A DNA stretch of 64,000 nt, from assembly GCF_013408415.1 (NCBI RefSeq), contig NZ_JACCAA010000001.1:2604001-2668000 (forward strand). The letters run 5' to 3'. The stretch comes from Nocardioides daedukensis (GTDB lineage: Bacteria > Actinomycetota > Actinomycetes > Propionibacteriales > Nocardioidaceae). The notes beneath the pieces are model-generated. The model searched no databases, was not told the origin of the DNA, and saw nothing but the letters and a program-made list of their open reading frames with translations. This document shows positions 53,028 through 62,029 of the stretch, piece after piece. Both the position numbers and the translations under genes were made by a program. Numbering within the stretch: the first letter of the stretch is position 1; every line of letters begins with the position of its first letter.

Positions 53028-54416
53028 TCAGTCGATGACCTGATCGGTCGTGGCGTCGTCGTCGAGCCAGCCGTCCTGGTCCTCGTACTCGAAGTGCTCG
53101 GCGGCTGCGTCCTTGTCGCCCTTGCCGCGCCCGCGTCCGGCAGCACCGCTACCGGGGAGCATCCCGCGGCCCGCGGCACCGGTCGAGCGGCCACCGGGCG
53201 CGCCGCGCCCGCCGCTGCCGGGAACGCCCTTGCCGTTCGCGCCACCGGTGCCGGGCATCATCGGGGTCCGGCCGCCGGCTGCGCCACGGATGCTGGCCGA
53301 GCCACGACCGGACGAGGTGGTGCCTCGGCCGGAACCTGCGGCGCCGCCGCGACCTGCGCCGCCGCTTCCGGGAACCATCCCGTTGCGACCCAGGGCGCCA
53401 CTCGCCGCGCCACGGGCGCTCGCCGAGCGACCCAGGGTGGCCTTGGTGGACTTGGCCGGCGCATTGGTGCCCGGCGTCATGCCGCGCCCCGACATCGCTC
53501 CGGGCCGGCTGGCCGCGATCGCACCGGCACCGGCCACTGCCGCTCCGCCGATGGCACCGGCGACGCCCGGTCCGACGCCCGCGGTGCTGCCCGTGCTCGG
53601 CTGTACCGAGGGGCCCGGCGTGCCGGTCGTCGGGACCTGGCCGGGGGTCGGCCCCTGAAGGTTGCCGGTCTCTGTCTCCGGGTGCGGGTTGATCGTCGGA
53701 GGCGTCGTCACGACAGGGGGCTGCTGGGTCGGCGGGGTCGAGTGGATGCCGGTGTCGACGACCTGGCTCTGGCTGCTCTGGGCCAAGGTCGCGTGCGGCC
53801 GCGAGCTCGGGACGCTCTGCCCCTGTGACAACGGCCCGCTCGGGGAGCTTCCCGTCGGCTGGGGACGGTCCACGGGCGGTTCGCCCGCGATCTCGCGGAA
53901 GACGTCGCTCGAGGAGGTGACCCTGGACTCGAAGTCGCGCAGGATCTGCCCGGCGCGGGCGTTCCGGTTCTGCTTCTGCTGCTCGTGGACGAGCTTCTGC
54001 GCCGCTCCGGAGAGGCTCACCGCCGCCACGGGGCCGGGTTCGGCCACGGTGACCGTGGGCATGCCGCCCCAGCTGGTCCGGGCGTCGTCGATCGCGGTGA
54101 GCACGTTGTCGAGCGCGGTGACCGCCTTGTCGACCTCCGCGATCCGGGGCTCCAGCGAGTCCACCACCGCCATGTAGGCAGCCGCGGCCCTGTCGCCCGG
54201 CCCGTCGCCGTTGCTCTGGCCGAACAGGGTCCGCAACGAGTCGGCCTGGGTCTTGAGGTCGTCACGTGCCGAGACCAGGGAGGTCTTCCCCTGCTTCCAG
54301 CGGTCCCTGGTCTCCTCCAGGGACGTCGTGCCAGCCATGAAGATGCTGTAGAGCTTCTCCTCGTTGGGGCCACTCCATGTGCGGGGGCCACCTCCACCGT
54401 CACTGATCGTGTACAT
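53028..54416 (-). CDS. PPE-like type VII secretion-associated protein
   Basis: 462 residues. Residues 1-150 are a helical bundle with a Trp near the start (RTWSGPNEEKLYSIF) and long helices (SLVSARDDLKTQADSLRTLF; PRIAEVDKAVTALDNVLTAIDD), as in ESX/PPE-like substrates. Residues about 190-435 are Pro/Gly/Ala/Ser-rich with recurrent GMxPGxGGAGRG-type units (GMTPGT, GMVPGSGGAGRGG, MMPGTGGANGKG, GMLPGSGAAGRG). The acidic tail HFEYEDQDGWLDDDATTDQVID resembles the conserved end of such actinobacterial proteins. A GAAGGAAT ribosome site precedes the start. Confidence 0.68.
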   Translation of the reverse strand: MYTISDGGGGPRTWSGPNEEKLYSIFMAGTTSLEETRDRWKQGKTSLVSARDDLKTQADSLRTLFGQSNGDGPGDRAAAAYMAVVDSLEPRIAEVDKAVTALDNVLTAIDDARTSWGGMPTVTVAEPGPVAAVSLSGAAQKLVHEQQKQNRNARAGQILRDFESRVTSSSDVFREIAGEPPVDRPQPTGSSPSGPLSQGQSVPSSRPHATLAQSSQSQVVDTGIHSTPPTQQPPVVTTPPTINPHPETETGNLQGPTPGQVPTTGTPGPSVQPSTGSTAGVGPGVAGAIGGAAVAGAGAIAASRPGAMSGRGMTPGTNAPAKSTKATLGRSASARGAASGALGRNGMVPGSGGAGRGGAAGSGRGTTSSGRGSASIRGAAGGRTPMMPGTGGANGKGVPGSGGRGAPGGRSTGAAGRGMLPGSGAAGRGRGKGDKDAAAEHFEYEDQDGWLDDDATTDQVID

Positions 54417-54521
54417 GCTGGGGTGATTCCTTCCGCCGAGTCAGAGAGCCCTCGCTGGCTCCGGAATAGTCGATACCCGACCTCGTGGGAGCCAAACCCC
54501 GCGAGCGGGGATACTTGGAGG

Positions 54522-54866
54522 ATGGCACGACGACTGGTCCCGGCGGAACCCTCCGCGGTGGCCCTGGCCCTCTCCCGACGCGAGCCTGCGGACATGCGGC
54601 TGCTCACCAAGCACTTCCTCGCGGTGCTCGAGCAGCGCGCCCCAGGAAACTCGGTGGAGGTGCGCGTCCCGCCCTGGGCCGCGGTCCAGGTGATCGAGGG
54701 CGTGCGGCACAAGCGGGGTACGCCGCCTGCCGTCGTCGAGCTCGATCCGGCGACGTGGGTGGCCCTCGCCGTGGGGGAGGAGACCTTCGCCGACGCCGAG
54801 GGCGATGGTCGGGTCCGGGCGAGTGGTGAGCGGGCCGACCTGACGGCATACCTGCCCCTGGCTTGA
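54522..54866 (+). CDS. bacterial sterol-carrier-like (SCP ortholog) protein
   Basis: 114 residues from ATG 54522, just after GGAG. The core NSVEVRVPPWAAVQVIEGVRHKRGTPPAVVELDPATWVALAVGEETFADA and the end GRVRASGERADLTAYLPL match the small SCP-like family of actinobacteria. It may bind a hydrophobic ligand; its function is not established. A perfect CCCCGC-GA-GCGGGG hairpin (54497-54510) lies just upstream and could affect initiation. No operon partner is evident. Confidence 0.8.
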   Translation: MARRLVPAEPSAVALALSRREPADMRLLTKHFLAVLEQRAPGNSVEVRVPPWAAVQVIEGVRHKRGTPPAVVELDPATWVALAVGEETFADAEGDGRVRASGERADLTAYLPLA

Positions 54867-54935
54867 GGTCCGCGGCTCGGGACTTCCGGTGAAACTGCTG
54901 CGACAGGGCACCCATCGGCCTGCGATCATGGGGCG

Positions 54936-56159
54936 GTGCGCCGAATCAAGCAGAGCCAGAAGCTGAAGAACGTCCGCTACGACGTGCGGGGACCGATCCT
55001 GGTCGAGGCCCAGCGCCTCGAGGCCATGGGCCACCGCATCCTCAAGCTGAACATCGGGAACCCGGCCCCGTTCGGCTTCGAGGCTCCGGCGGCCATCGTC
55101 GCCGACATGGTGCACCACCTGCCCGAGGCGCAGGGCTACTCCGACTCCCGCGGCATCTTCTCGGCCCGCACCGCAGTCGCGCAGTACTACCAGTCCCGCG
55201 GGCTCCAGGACGCGCACGTCGACGACATCTTCATCGGCAACGGCGTCTCGGAGCTGATCTCGATGGTGCTCCAGGCCTTCGTCGACGACGGCAACGAGAT
55301 CCTCGTGCCGGCACCGGACTATCCGCTGTGGACCGGCGCGGTCAGCCTCTCCGGCGGCACCCCGGTGCACTACCTGTGCGACGAGGAGAACGGCTGGATG
55401 CCGGACCTCGAGGACATCGAGTCGAAGATCACCGAGAACACCCACGGCCTGGTGATCATCAACCCGAACAACCCGACGGGTGCGGTCTACAGCGAGGAGA
55501 CCGTCAAGGCGCTGGTCGACATCGCTCGGCGCCACGACCTGGTCATCTTCAGCGATGAGATCTACGAGAAGATCCTGTTCGGCGACGCGGTCCACCACCA
55601 CACCGCCGCCTACACCGACGACGACGTGCTGTGCCTGACCTTCAGCGGTCTCTCGAAGGCCTACCGGGTCTGCGGCTATCGCGCCGGTTGGCTGATGGTC
55701 TCGGGGCCCAAGCACCTGGCCGAGGACTTCCTCGAGGGCCTCACCCTGGTCGCCAACATGCGGATGTGCGCCAACGTCCCGGCCCAGCACGCGATCCAGA
55801 CGGCGCTCGGCGGCTATCAGTCGATCGAGGAGTTCATCGGTCCCGGCGGGCGGTTCTACGAGCAGAGCATGCTGGCCCACCGGATGCTCAACGACATCCC
55901 CGGCGTCTCCTCGGTCGAGCCCAAGGGCGCGCTCTACTGCTTCCCGAAGCTGGACCCCGAGGTCTATCCGATCAAGGACGACCAGCAGTTCGTGATCGAC
56001 CTGCTGCGCTCCAAGCACATCCTGGTCACCCACGGCACCGGCTTCAACTGGCCCACCCCGGACCACTTCCGCCTGGTCACCCTGCCCGACGTGACCATGC
56101 TCGAGGAGGCGATCGGCCGGATCGCGGAGTTCCTGGCCGAGATCCGCGCCACAGCCTGA
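54936..56159 (+). CDS. pyridoxal-phosphate aminotransferase (AlaA-like)
   Basis: 407 residues from GTG. It is a fold-type I transaminase that probably exchanges alanine/pyruvate and glutamate/2-oxoglutarate. The N-terminal KLKNVRYDVRGPILVEAQRLEAMGHRILKLNIGNPAPFGF is close to E. coli AlaA. The PLP lysine is K241 in FSGLSKAYRVCGYRAGW, with the preceding IFSDEIYEKI and NPNNPTGAVYS motifs. The substrate assignment rests on overall resemblance. Upstream gap of 69 bases with no clear promoter. Confidence 0.9.
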   Translation: MRRIKQSQKLKNVRYDVRGPILVEAQRLEAMGHRILKLNIGNPAPFGFEAPAAIVADMVHHLPEAQGYSDSRGIFSARTAVAQYYQSRGLQDAHVDDIFIGNGVSELISMVLQAFVDDGNEILVPAPDYPLWTGAVSLSGGTPVHYLCDEENGWMPDLEDIESKITENTHGLVIINPNNPTGAVYSEETVKALVDIARRHDLVIFSDEIYEKILFGDAVHHHTAAYTDDDVLCLTFSGLSKAYRVCGYRAGWLMVSGPKHLAEDFLEGLTLVANMRMCANVPAQHAIQTALGGYQSIEEFIGPGGRFYEQSMLAHRMLNDIPGVSSVEPKGALYCFPKLDPEVYPIKDDQQFVIDLLRSKHILVTHGTGFNWPTPDHFRLVTLPDVTMLEEAIGRIAEFLAEIRATA

Positions 56160-56245
56160 GCTTTCCGCTGGGCGGGAGAGACCCACGCGCCGATCCCGCC
56201 GCGGATCTAGCGTCGCCACACATCGTCTCTTCCAGGAGGACCCCT

Positions 56246-57376
56246 GTGGCAGCACCCGTGATCGTCGACGCCGCTCGTACGCCGTACGGCAAGCGGGGTG
56301 GAGCCCTGTCCGGGATCCACGCCGTCCAGCTCCTGGCCGGAGCCCAGCGGGACATGGTGGCGCGTGCCGGGATCGACCCGGCCGAGGTCACCGAGGTGAT
56401 CGGCGGCTGCGTGACCCAGGCCGGCGAGCAGTCGAACAACGTGACCCGCTTCGCCTGGCTGCACGCCGGACTGCCGGAGGAGACCGGCGCGACCACCCTG
56501 GACGCCCAGTGTGGCTCGGCCCAGCAGGCCGTGCACCTGGTCTCCGCCCAGATCGCGGCCGGCCACTACGACCTCGGAATGGCCTGCGGTGTCGAGGCGA
56601 TGTCGCGGGTGCCGCTGCTCTCCAACCTCGGCGAGGTCGGCAAGCCCCGCCCGGAGGACTGGACCGTTGACCTGCCCGCACAGTTCGAGGCGGCCGACCG
56701 GATCGCCGTACGACGAGGCCTGTCGCGCGCCGACCTCGACGCCTTCGGGGCCCGCTCGCAGCAGCGTGCCCGGGCGGCCTGGGACGAGGGTCGCCTGGAC
56801 CGCCAGATCCTGCCGGTGACGCTGCCCGACGGCACCACGTTCACCCGCGACCAGGGCTTGCGCGAGACCACCGTCGAGGGACTCTCCGGACTGCGCGCCA
56901 TCCGTGAGGACGGCCTGCACACCGCCGGGACCTCCTCCCAGATCTCCGACGGCGCCACCGTCGCCGTGATCGCAGCCGAGGACCGTGCCCGCGAGCTCGG
57001 CCTCACCCCGCGGGCCCGGATCCGGGCCCAGGTGCTCGTCGGCGCCGAACCGCAGTTCCTGCTCGACGGCCCCGTCCGGGCGGCCGAGCGGTTGCTGGCC
57101 CGGACCGGTATGACGATCGGCGACATCGACCTGTTCGAGGTCAACGAGGCCTTCGCTGCCGTGCCGATGTCGTTCGCCCAGGTGCACGGTGTCGACCACG
57201 ACAAGCTCAACGTCAACGGCGGCGCGATCGCCCTGGGCCACCCGGTCGGTTCGACCGGGATCCGGTTGATCGCCGCGCTGATCGACGAGCTGGAGCGCCG
57301 CGACCTGTCGATCGGCATGGTCGCGATCTGCGCCGGTGGGGCGCAGGCGACCGGTGCGATCATCGAACGCATCTGA
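56246..57376 (+). CDS. thiolase (acetyl-CoA C-acyltransferase family)
   Basis: 376 residues from GTG after AGGAGGA; a TAGCGT -10 lies at 56208-56213. Catalytic residues are present: C89 (DAQCGSAQQAVH), H332 (ALGHPVGSTG) and C362 (ICAGGAQATG). The sequence style (LDAQCGSAQQA, FEVNEAFAAVPMSFAQVHG) is that of the FadA5/FadA6-like thiolases used on steroid or branched chains rather than the fadAB thiolase at 9.5 kb. It overlaps the next SDR by one base. Confidence 0.92.
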   Translation: MAAPVIVDAARTPYGKRGGALSGIHAVQLLAGAQRDMVARAGIDPAEVTEVIGGCVTQAGEQSNNVTRFAWLHAGLPEETGATTLDAQCGSAQQAVHLVSAQIAAGHYDLGMACGVEAMSRVPLLSNLGEVGKPRPEDWTVDLPAQFEAADRIAVRRGLSRADLDAFGARSQQRARAAWDEGRLDRQILPVTLPDGTTFTRDQGLRETTVEGLSGLRAIREDGLHTAGTSSQISDGATVAVIAAEDRARELGLTPRARIRAQVLVGAEPQFLLDGPVRAAERLLARTGMTIGDIDLFEVNEAFAAVPMSFAQVHGVDHDKLNVNGGAIALGHPVGSTGIRLIAALIDELERRDLSIGMVAICAGGAQATGAIIERI

Positions 57377-58215
57377 TGACCGCCGCACCCCGCGGCCACG
57401 CGCTGGTCACCGGTGCCAGCAGGGGCATCGGCTGTTCGACGGCCGAGGCCCTGGCCGCAGCCGGCTTCGACGTCGCCTTCACCGCGCGCACCGTCAACGA
57501 GGGCGAGGGGACGGTGCCGCCACGCTCGTTGCACGGGTCCCAGGAGGCGATCGCGGTTCCCGGCAGCCTGGCCACCACCGAGTCGTTGATCCGTCGCCAC
57601 GGCGTACGGGCGCTGCCGGTGCCGATGGACCTGACCGACACCGATTCGGTCGCCGCAGCCGCCAAGACGGTGCTCGACACCTGGGGCGCGCCCGCAGTCC
57701 TGGTCAACAACGCCTTGCTGCACCTGCCCCAGGCTCGCTTCCTCGAGCTCAGCGTGGACACCCTGCGCGCCTCGCTCGAGGCCAACATGGTCGAGCAGGT
57801 GCGGCTGACCCAGATGCTGTTGCCGGCGATGATCGCCAACGGTGGGGGAACCGTCGTCAACCTCTGCTCCGGCTCCGCGACCCACGACCCGCGTGCCGCC
57901 CCCGGCGAGGGCGGATGGAGCCTGTCCTACTCGGCTGCGAAGGCTGCCTTCGGCCGGATCGCCGGTGCGATCAACGCCGAGCACCGCGGCGACGGGATCC
58001 GCGCCTTCAACATCGAGCCCGGCTTCGTCGTCACCGAGGCCGGTGCTGCGCGGGGCGGGACCGATTCGGTCAGCGCGACCGGCTTCGCCGGTTCACCGGT
58101 GGACGCCTCGGGGCGGGTGATCGTCTGGCTGGCCACGGCTCCGGGCGCCGAGACCGAGCGCTTCCTGGGCAAGGTGGTCAACGCGCCGCGCCTGGCCGAG
58201 GACCTCGCCGGCTGA
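57376..58215 (+). CDS. short-chain dehydrogenase/reductase (SDR)
   Basis: 279 residues (TGATG overlap with the thiolase). The cofactor loop is TGASRGIGCSTAEAL. The NNAG motif reads NNALLH, and the catalytic block has GSATHDP and SLSYSAAKAAFGR (YxxxK). The end ATAPGAETERFLGKVVNAPRLAEDLAG resembles SDRs of steroid and lipid catabolism. Together with the thiolase it may oxidise a 3-hydroxyacyl intermediate, but this is inferred only from pairing. Confidence 0.87.
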   Translation: MTAAPRGHALVTGASRGIGCSTAEALAAAGFDVAFTARTVNEGEGTVPPRSLHGSQEAIAVPGSLATTESLIRRHGVRALPVPMDLTDTDSVAAAAKTVLDTWGAPAVLVNNALLHLPQARFLELSVDTLRASLEANMVEQVRLTQMLLPAMIANGGGTVVNLCSGSATHDPRAAPGEGGWSLSYSAAKAAFGRIAGAINAEHRGDGIRAFNIEPGFVVTEAGAARGGTDSVSATGFAGSPVDASGRVIVWLATAPGAETERFLGKVVNAPRLAEDLAG

Positions 58216-58294
58216 AGCTGGCCAAACGTCTGGTCGAGCGCCTGGCCGAGCGTGGCTTTCGTCACTTTGCGTACAGAACGGACAAAGGACTAAG

Positions 58295-58310
58295 GTTAGG
58301 CGTGCCTAAC
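58295..58310. promoter_or_regulatory. IdeR/DtxR-type iron box at the iron-transporter promoter
   Basis: GTTAGGC-GT-GCCTAAC is a perfect 16-base palindrome matching the core of the actinobacterial iron-box consensus (TTAGGnnnnCCTAA). TTGCGT (58267-58272), 18 bases and TAAGGT (58291-58296) make a promoter whose -10 and start site it covers. The ATG follows 15 bases later. Fe2+-loaded IdeR/DtxR should therefore repress the transporter operon when iron is sufficient. Confidence 0.85.
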
Positions 58311-58325
58311 GCGAATGGAAGTCCG

Positions 58326-59336
58326 ATGAAGAAGCAGCGCCTGCTCACCGTCCTCGCACCCCTGCTGATGATCAGCGGCCTGCTCACGGCCTGCGGTGGG
58401 GACGACGGCCCCTTCATCACCGTCTACAACGCGCAGCACCAGGAGCTCCTCGAGGAGATGGCGCCGATCTTCGAGAAGGAGACCGGCATCGAGGTCAAGC
58501 TCCGCAACGGGAAGGACTTCGAGCTCGCCAACCAGCTCGTCGCCGAGGGCAAGTCGTCGCCGGCCGACGTCTTCCTGACCGAGAACTCTCCGGCGATGTC
58601 ACTGGTGGAGTCGAAGGGCCTGTTCGAGCCCCTCGACGAGAAGACCCTGGCGCTGATCCCCGAGCAGTACCGTCCCGCCAGCGGAGCCTGGACCGGCTTC
58701 GCGGCGCGTTCCACCGTGCTGATGTACAACAAGGAGCAGATCGCCGAGAAGGACCTGCCGACCAGCATCCTCGACCTCGCCGATCCCAAGTGGAAGGGCA
58801 AGGTCTCCTTCTCCCCGACCGGGGCCGACTTCCAGGCGATCGTCTCGGCCGTCCTCGAGCTCAAGGGCGAGGCAGCGACCAAGAAGTGGCTCAAGGGCCT
58901 GGCCGCCAACGGCGAGGTCTACGACGGCAACAACATCGTGATGCAGTCCGTCAACGACGGCGAGACGGCAACCGGCATCGCCTACCACTACTACTGGTTC
59001 CGCGACCAGGGCGAGTCGGGCGAGAACAGCGACCAGACCGCCCTGCACTTCTTCGGCAACCAGGACCCGGGCGCGTTCCTGAGCATCTCCGGCGCGGGCG
59101 TCCTGAAGTCGAGCAAGAAGCAGAAGGACGCGCAGGCGTTCGTGAAGTTCCTCGCCGACGAGGCCGGCCAGCAGGCACTTGCCGACAGCTATGCCCTCGA
59201 ATATCCGCTCAACCCCGACGTGCAGCTCGACGACTCGGTCAAGGCCTTCACCGAGCTCGAGCCGCCGAGGGTGGACGTCTCCGCGCTGAACGGTCCCACG
59301 GTCATCGAGCTGATGCAGGACGCCGGACTGCTCTGA
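58326..59336 (+). CDS. iron(III) ABC transporter substrate-binding lipoprotein
   Basis: 336 residues. The signal peptide ends in the lipobox LLTAC (C23). The mature part is a type II periplasmic-binding fold of the FbpA/FutA group: ITVYNAQHQELLEEMAPIFEKETGIEV, PADVFLTENSPAMSLVESKGLF and AYHYYWFRDQGESGENSDQTALHFF, where the paired tyrosines fit the Fe3+ ligands of this group. It captures ferric iron (or a simple chelate) for the permease. The iron box upstream agrees with that role. Confidence 0.93.
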   Translation: MKKQRLLTVLAPLLMISGLLTACGGDDGPFITVYNAQHQELLEEMAPIFEKETGIEVKLRNGKDFELANQLVAEGKSSPADVFLTENSPAMSLVESKGLFEPLDEKTLALIPEQYRPASGAWTGFAARSTVLMYNKEQIAEKDLPTSILDLADPKWKGKVSFSPTGADFQAIVSAVLELKGEAATKKWLKGLAANGEVYDGNNIVMQSVNDGETATGIAYHYYWFRDQGESGENSDQTALHFFGNQDPGAFLSISGAGVLKSSKKQKDAQAFVKFLADEAGQQALADSYALEYPLNPDVQLDDSVKAFTELEPPRVDVSALNGPTVIELMQDAGLL

Positions 59337-59372
59337 GCCCCTCGGACATGACGACCAGACAATGACAGACCG

Positions 59373-60953
59373 ATGACGAGCACCACGCTCACCTCGCCGC
59401 GCAGCACGCGGCGGGTCCGTGACCGCGCTCCCGTGGCGCTGGTGCTGATCGGGATCGTCGTGGCCGTGTTCGCGCTGATCCCCCTGATCCACGTGGTCAT
59501 CTATGCCTCCACGGTCGATCCCGACGTGATCCGTGAGCAGCTGTTCCGGCCCCGGATCGGGATGCTGCTGCGCAACACCCTCGGCCTGATGGTGACCTGT
59601 GTCGCGGCCAGCATCGCGCTCTCGGTGGCCTGCGCCTGGCTGGTGGTGCGCACCAACCTGCCCCTGGCCGGGTTGTGGCACGTGCTGCTCACCGCGCCGC
59701 TGGCCGTCCCGGCCTTCGTCAACGGCTTCGGCTGGGTCTCGCTGACCCACTCCGTCGAAGGGTTCGCCGGGGCCAGCATGATCGTCACGCTCTCCTACTT
59801 CCCGTTCGTCTACCTGCCGGTGTGCGCGGCGCTGCACGGCCTCGACCCGGTCCACGACGAGATGGCGGCAAGCGTCGGCCTCGGCCGGACCGCGACCTTC
59901 TTCCGGGTCGTGCTGCCCCAGCTGCGCCCGGCCATCCTCGGCGGCTCGCTGCTGGTGGCGCTGCACATGTTCTCGGAGTTCGGCGCCCTCAAGACGCTGC
60001 GGTTCCCGACCTTCACCACGGCCATCTATGACCAGTTCAACAGCACCTTCAACGGCCCCGCCGCACACCTGTCCTCGGCGCTGCTGGTGCTGCTCTGCCT
60101 GGCCGTGCTGACCCTGGAGCTCGCCCTGCGCGGGCGCAGGCGCTATGCCCGCACCAGCAGCGGTACGCCGCGTGCGGCCCGCCGCATCGACCTGGGCGCC
60201 TGGCGCTGGCCGGCCACACTGGCGCCGCTGGTCGTGGTCGCCCTCGCCCTCGGCGTGCCGATCTACAGCCTCGTGCACTGGATGCTCGTCGGATCCTCCA
60301 CCGGCGACGGTCTGGCCGAGCTGCTGCCCACGGCCGCAACCACGATGGCGTACGCCGCACTCGGCGCGCTGCTCTCGGTCGTGCTGGCTCTGCCGGTGGG
60401 CCTGTTGGTGGTGCGGCACGCGTCGCTGACCAGCACCCTGGTCGAGCGGAGCACCTACACCGCCAACGCGCTGCCCGGCATCGTCGTCGCACTGGCCCTG
60501 ATCACCGTCACCATCAACTACGCCGTGGACCTCTACCAGAGCGCGGTCGTCCTGATGGCGGCCTATCTGATCCTGTTCCTCTCCCGTGCCGTGGTCAGCG
60601 TCCGGGCCTCGCTCGAGCAGGCGCCGCCAGTGCTGGAGAACGTGGCCAAGAGCCTCGGCCTCAGCGGGCTGGCCACCACCTGGCGGGTCACCGTGCCGAT
60701 CGTGCTGCCCGGCATCGGCGCCGGTGCGGCGCTGGTCTTCATCGCCATCTGCACCGAGTTGACCGCCACGTTGCTGTTGGCGCCGCTGGAGACCCAGACC
60801 TTGGCCACCGAGTTCTGGTCGCACTCCTCGGGCCTGTCCTATGGGGCCGCTGCGCCCTATGCGCTGGTGATGATCGCGATCTCGATGCCCGCCGTCTTCC
60901 TGCTCAGCCGCACCTCGAGGGCAGCACGGCCCCTCGCCAAGGAGAAGCCATGA
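59373..60953 (+). CDS. iron ABC transporter permease (FbpB-like, fused two-domain)
   Basis: 526 residues with about twelve membrane helices in two homologous halves. Each half has a coupling motif facing the ATPase: HDEMAASVGLGRTATFFRVVLPQLRPAI (about 165-190) and LENVAKSLGLSGLATTWRVTVPIVLPGI (about 420-450). This duplicated form is typical of FbpB/HitB ferric-iron permeases. It lies 36 bases after the binding-protein gene and overlaps the ATPase gene by four bases. Confidence 0.93.
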   Translation: MTSTTLTSPRSTRRVRDRAPVALVLIGIVVAVFALIPLIHVVIYASTVDPDVIREQLFRPRIGMLLRNTLGLMVTCVAASIALSVACAWLVVRTNLPLAGLWHVLLTAPLAVPAFVNGFGWVSLTHSVEGFAGASMIVTLSYFPFVYLPVCAALHGLDPVHDEMAASVGLGRTATFFRVVLPQLRPAILGGSLLVALHMFSEFGALKTLRFPTFTTAIYDQFNSTFNGPAAHLSSALLVLLCLAVLTLELALRGRRRYARTSSGTPRAARRIDLGAWRWPATLAPLVVVALALGVPIYSLVHWMLVGSSTGDGLAELLPTAATTMAYAALGALLSVVLALPVGLLVVRHASLTSTLVERSTYTANALPGIVVALALITVTINYAVDLYQSAVVLMAAYLILFLSRAVVSVRASLEQAPPVLENVAKSLGLSGLATTWRVTVPIVLPGIGAGAALVFIAICTELTATLLLAPLETQTLATEFWSHSSGLSYGAAAPYALVMIAISMPAVFLLSRTSRAARPLAKEKP

Positions 60954-62029
60954 CTGTCCTCGACGCCCGCGCGCTGGTGCGCACGTTCGGCTCGGTCCGG
61001 GCCCTGGACGGGGTCGACCTGCGCGTCGAGGACGGCCAGGTGCTCGCCGTGCTCGGCCCGTCGGGATGTGGCAAGACGACGCTGCTCCGGATCATCGCCG
61101 GCTTCATGGCCGCCGATGCCGGATCCGTCGAGCTGGGCTCACGCCCGGTGCTCGTCGACGGTCGCTCCCGGGTCCCGACCCGGGAGCGCAACATCGGCTA
61201 CGTGCCCCAGGAGGGCGCACTGTTCCCGCACCTCGACGTGGCCGCCAACATCACCTTCGGGCTGAGTCGCAGCGAGCGACGCGAGGCCGACGTCAGCGGC
61301 CTGCTCGACCTGCTCGGCCTCGACCGGTCATTGGCCGGACGGGCTCCGCACGAGCTCTCCGGCGGTCAGCAGCAGCGGGTCGCCGTGGCCAGGGCCCTGG
61401 CCCGCAAACCCACGCTGCTGCTGCTCGACGAGCCCTTCTCCTCCCTGGACGCCTCGCTGCGCGAGACCACCGGTCGGGCCGTGGTGGACGCGGTCCGGGC
61501 CACCGGTGCGGCAGCGTTGCTGGTGACCCACGACCAGAACGAGGCGCTCTCGTTGGCCGACGTCGTCGGCGTCATGTCGCAGGGCAAGGTGGTCCAGGTC
61601 GGCGAGCCGCTGCAGGTCTATGCCCGGCCGGCGACTCCGTTCGTGGCCTCGTTCGTCGGCAGCGGAACGGTGCTCCGCGCGCGCGTCGCCGACGGCATCG
61701 CGGACTCGGTGATCGGCAGCTTCCCGATCGCCGGGAGCCCCGGTGGCACTGATGGCTCTGGTCGCCCCGACAGCCCCGGCGCCAGCGCAACTGCCGGCGA
61801 GACCGACATCTTCGTCCGCCCCGAGCAGGTGCTGATCGATCCCGACGGTCCGGTGCAGGCCACCGTCGACCGCTTCGACTTCTATGGCCACGACGCCTGC
61901 GTCCACCTCCACGTCGAGGGCCACGGCGATGTGCTGTGCCGGGTGCGCGGCGACCGGGTGCCGAGCCCCGGCGAGCAGGTACGGATCTCGGTCACGGGCA
62001 ACGCCACCGCCTTCGGACGCACGTCATGA
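60950..62029 (+). CDS. iron ABC transporter ATP-binding protein (FbpC-like)
   Basis: 359 residues. Walker A GPSGCGKTT is at 36-44, the signature LSGGQQQR at 136-143 and Walker B LLLLDEP at 156-162, with the D-loop SSLD and switch TLLVTHDQ-like text LLVTHDQNEALS. A C-terminal TOBE-like domain (about 225-355) contains ETDIFVRPEQVLI. It energises import through the permease. The TGA overlaps the ATG of the adenylation-fusion gene (ATGA), so that gene belongs to the same iron-controlled transcript. Confidence 0.94.
   Translation: MTVLDARALVRTFGSVRALDGVDLRVEDGQVLAVLGPSGCGKTTLLRIIAGFMAADAGSVELGSRPVLVDGRSRVPTRERNIGYVPQEGALFPHLDVAANITFGLSRSERREADVSGLLDLLGLDRSLAGRAPHELSGGQQQRVAVARALARKPTLLLLDEPFSSLDASLRETTGRAVVDAVRATGAAALLVTHDQNEALSLADVVGVMSQGKVVQVGEPLQVYARPATPFVASFVGSGTVLRARVADGIADSVIGSFPIAGSPGGTDGSGRPDSPGASATAGETDIFVRPEQVLIDPDGPVQATVDRFDFYGHDACVHLHVEGHGDVLCRVRGDRVPSPGEQVRISVTGNATAFGRTS

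Noticed and set aside
53050..53658. Plus-strand Pro/Ala-rich frame opposite the PPE-like gene
   Set aside because: Low-complexity reading is the complement of the Gly/Ala/Arg-rich coding strand; the minus-strand protein has proper helical domains, a ribosome site and a recognisable tail.
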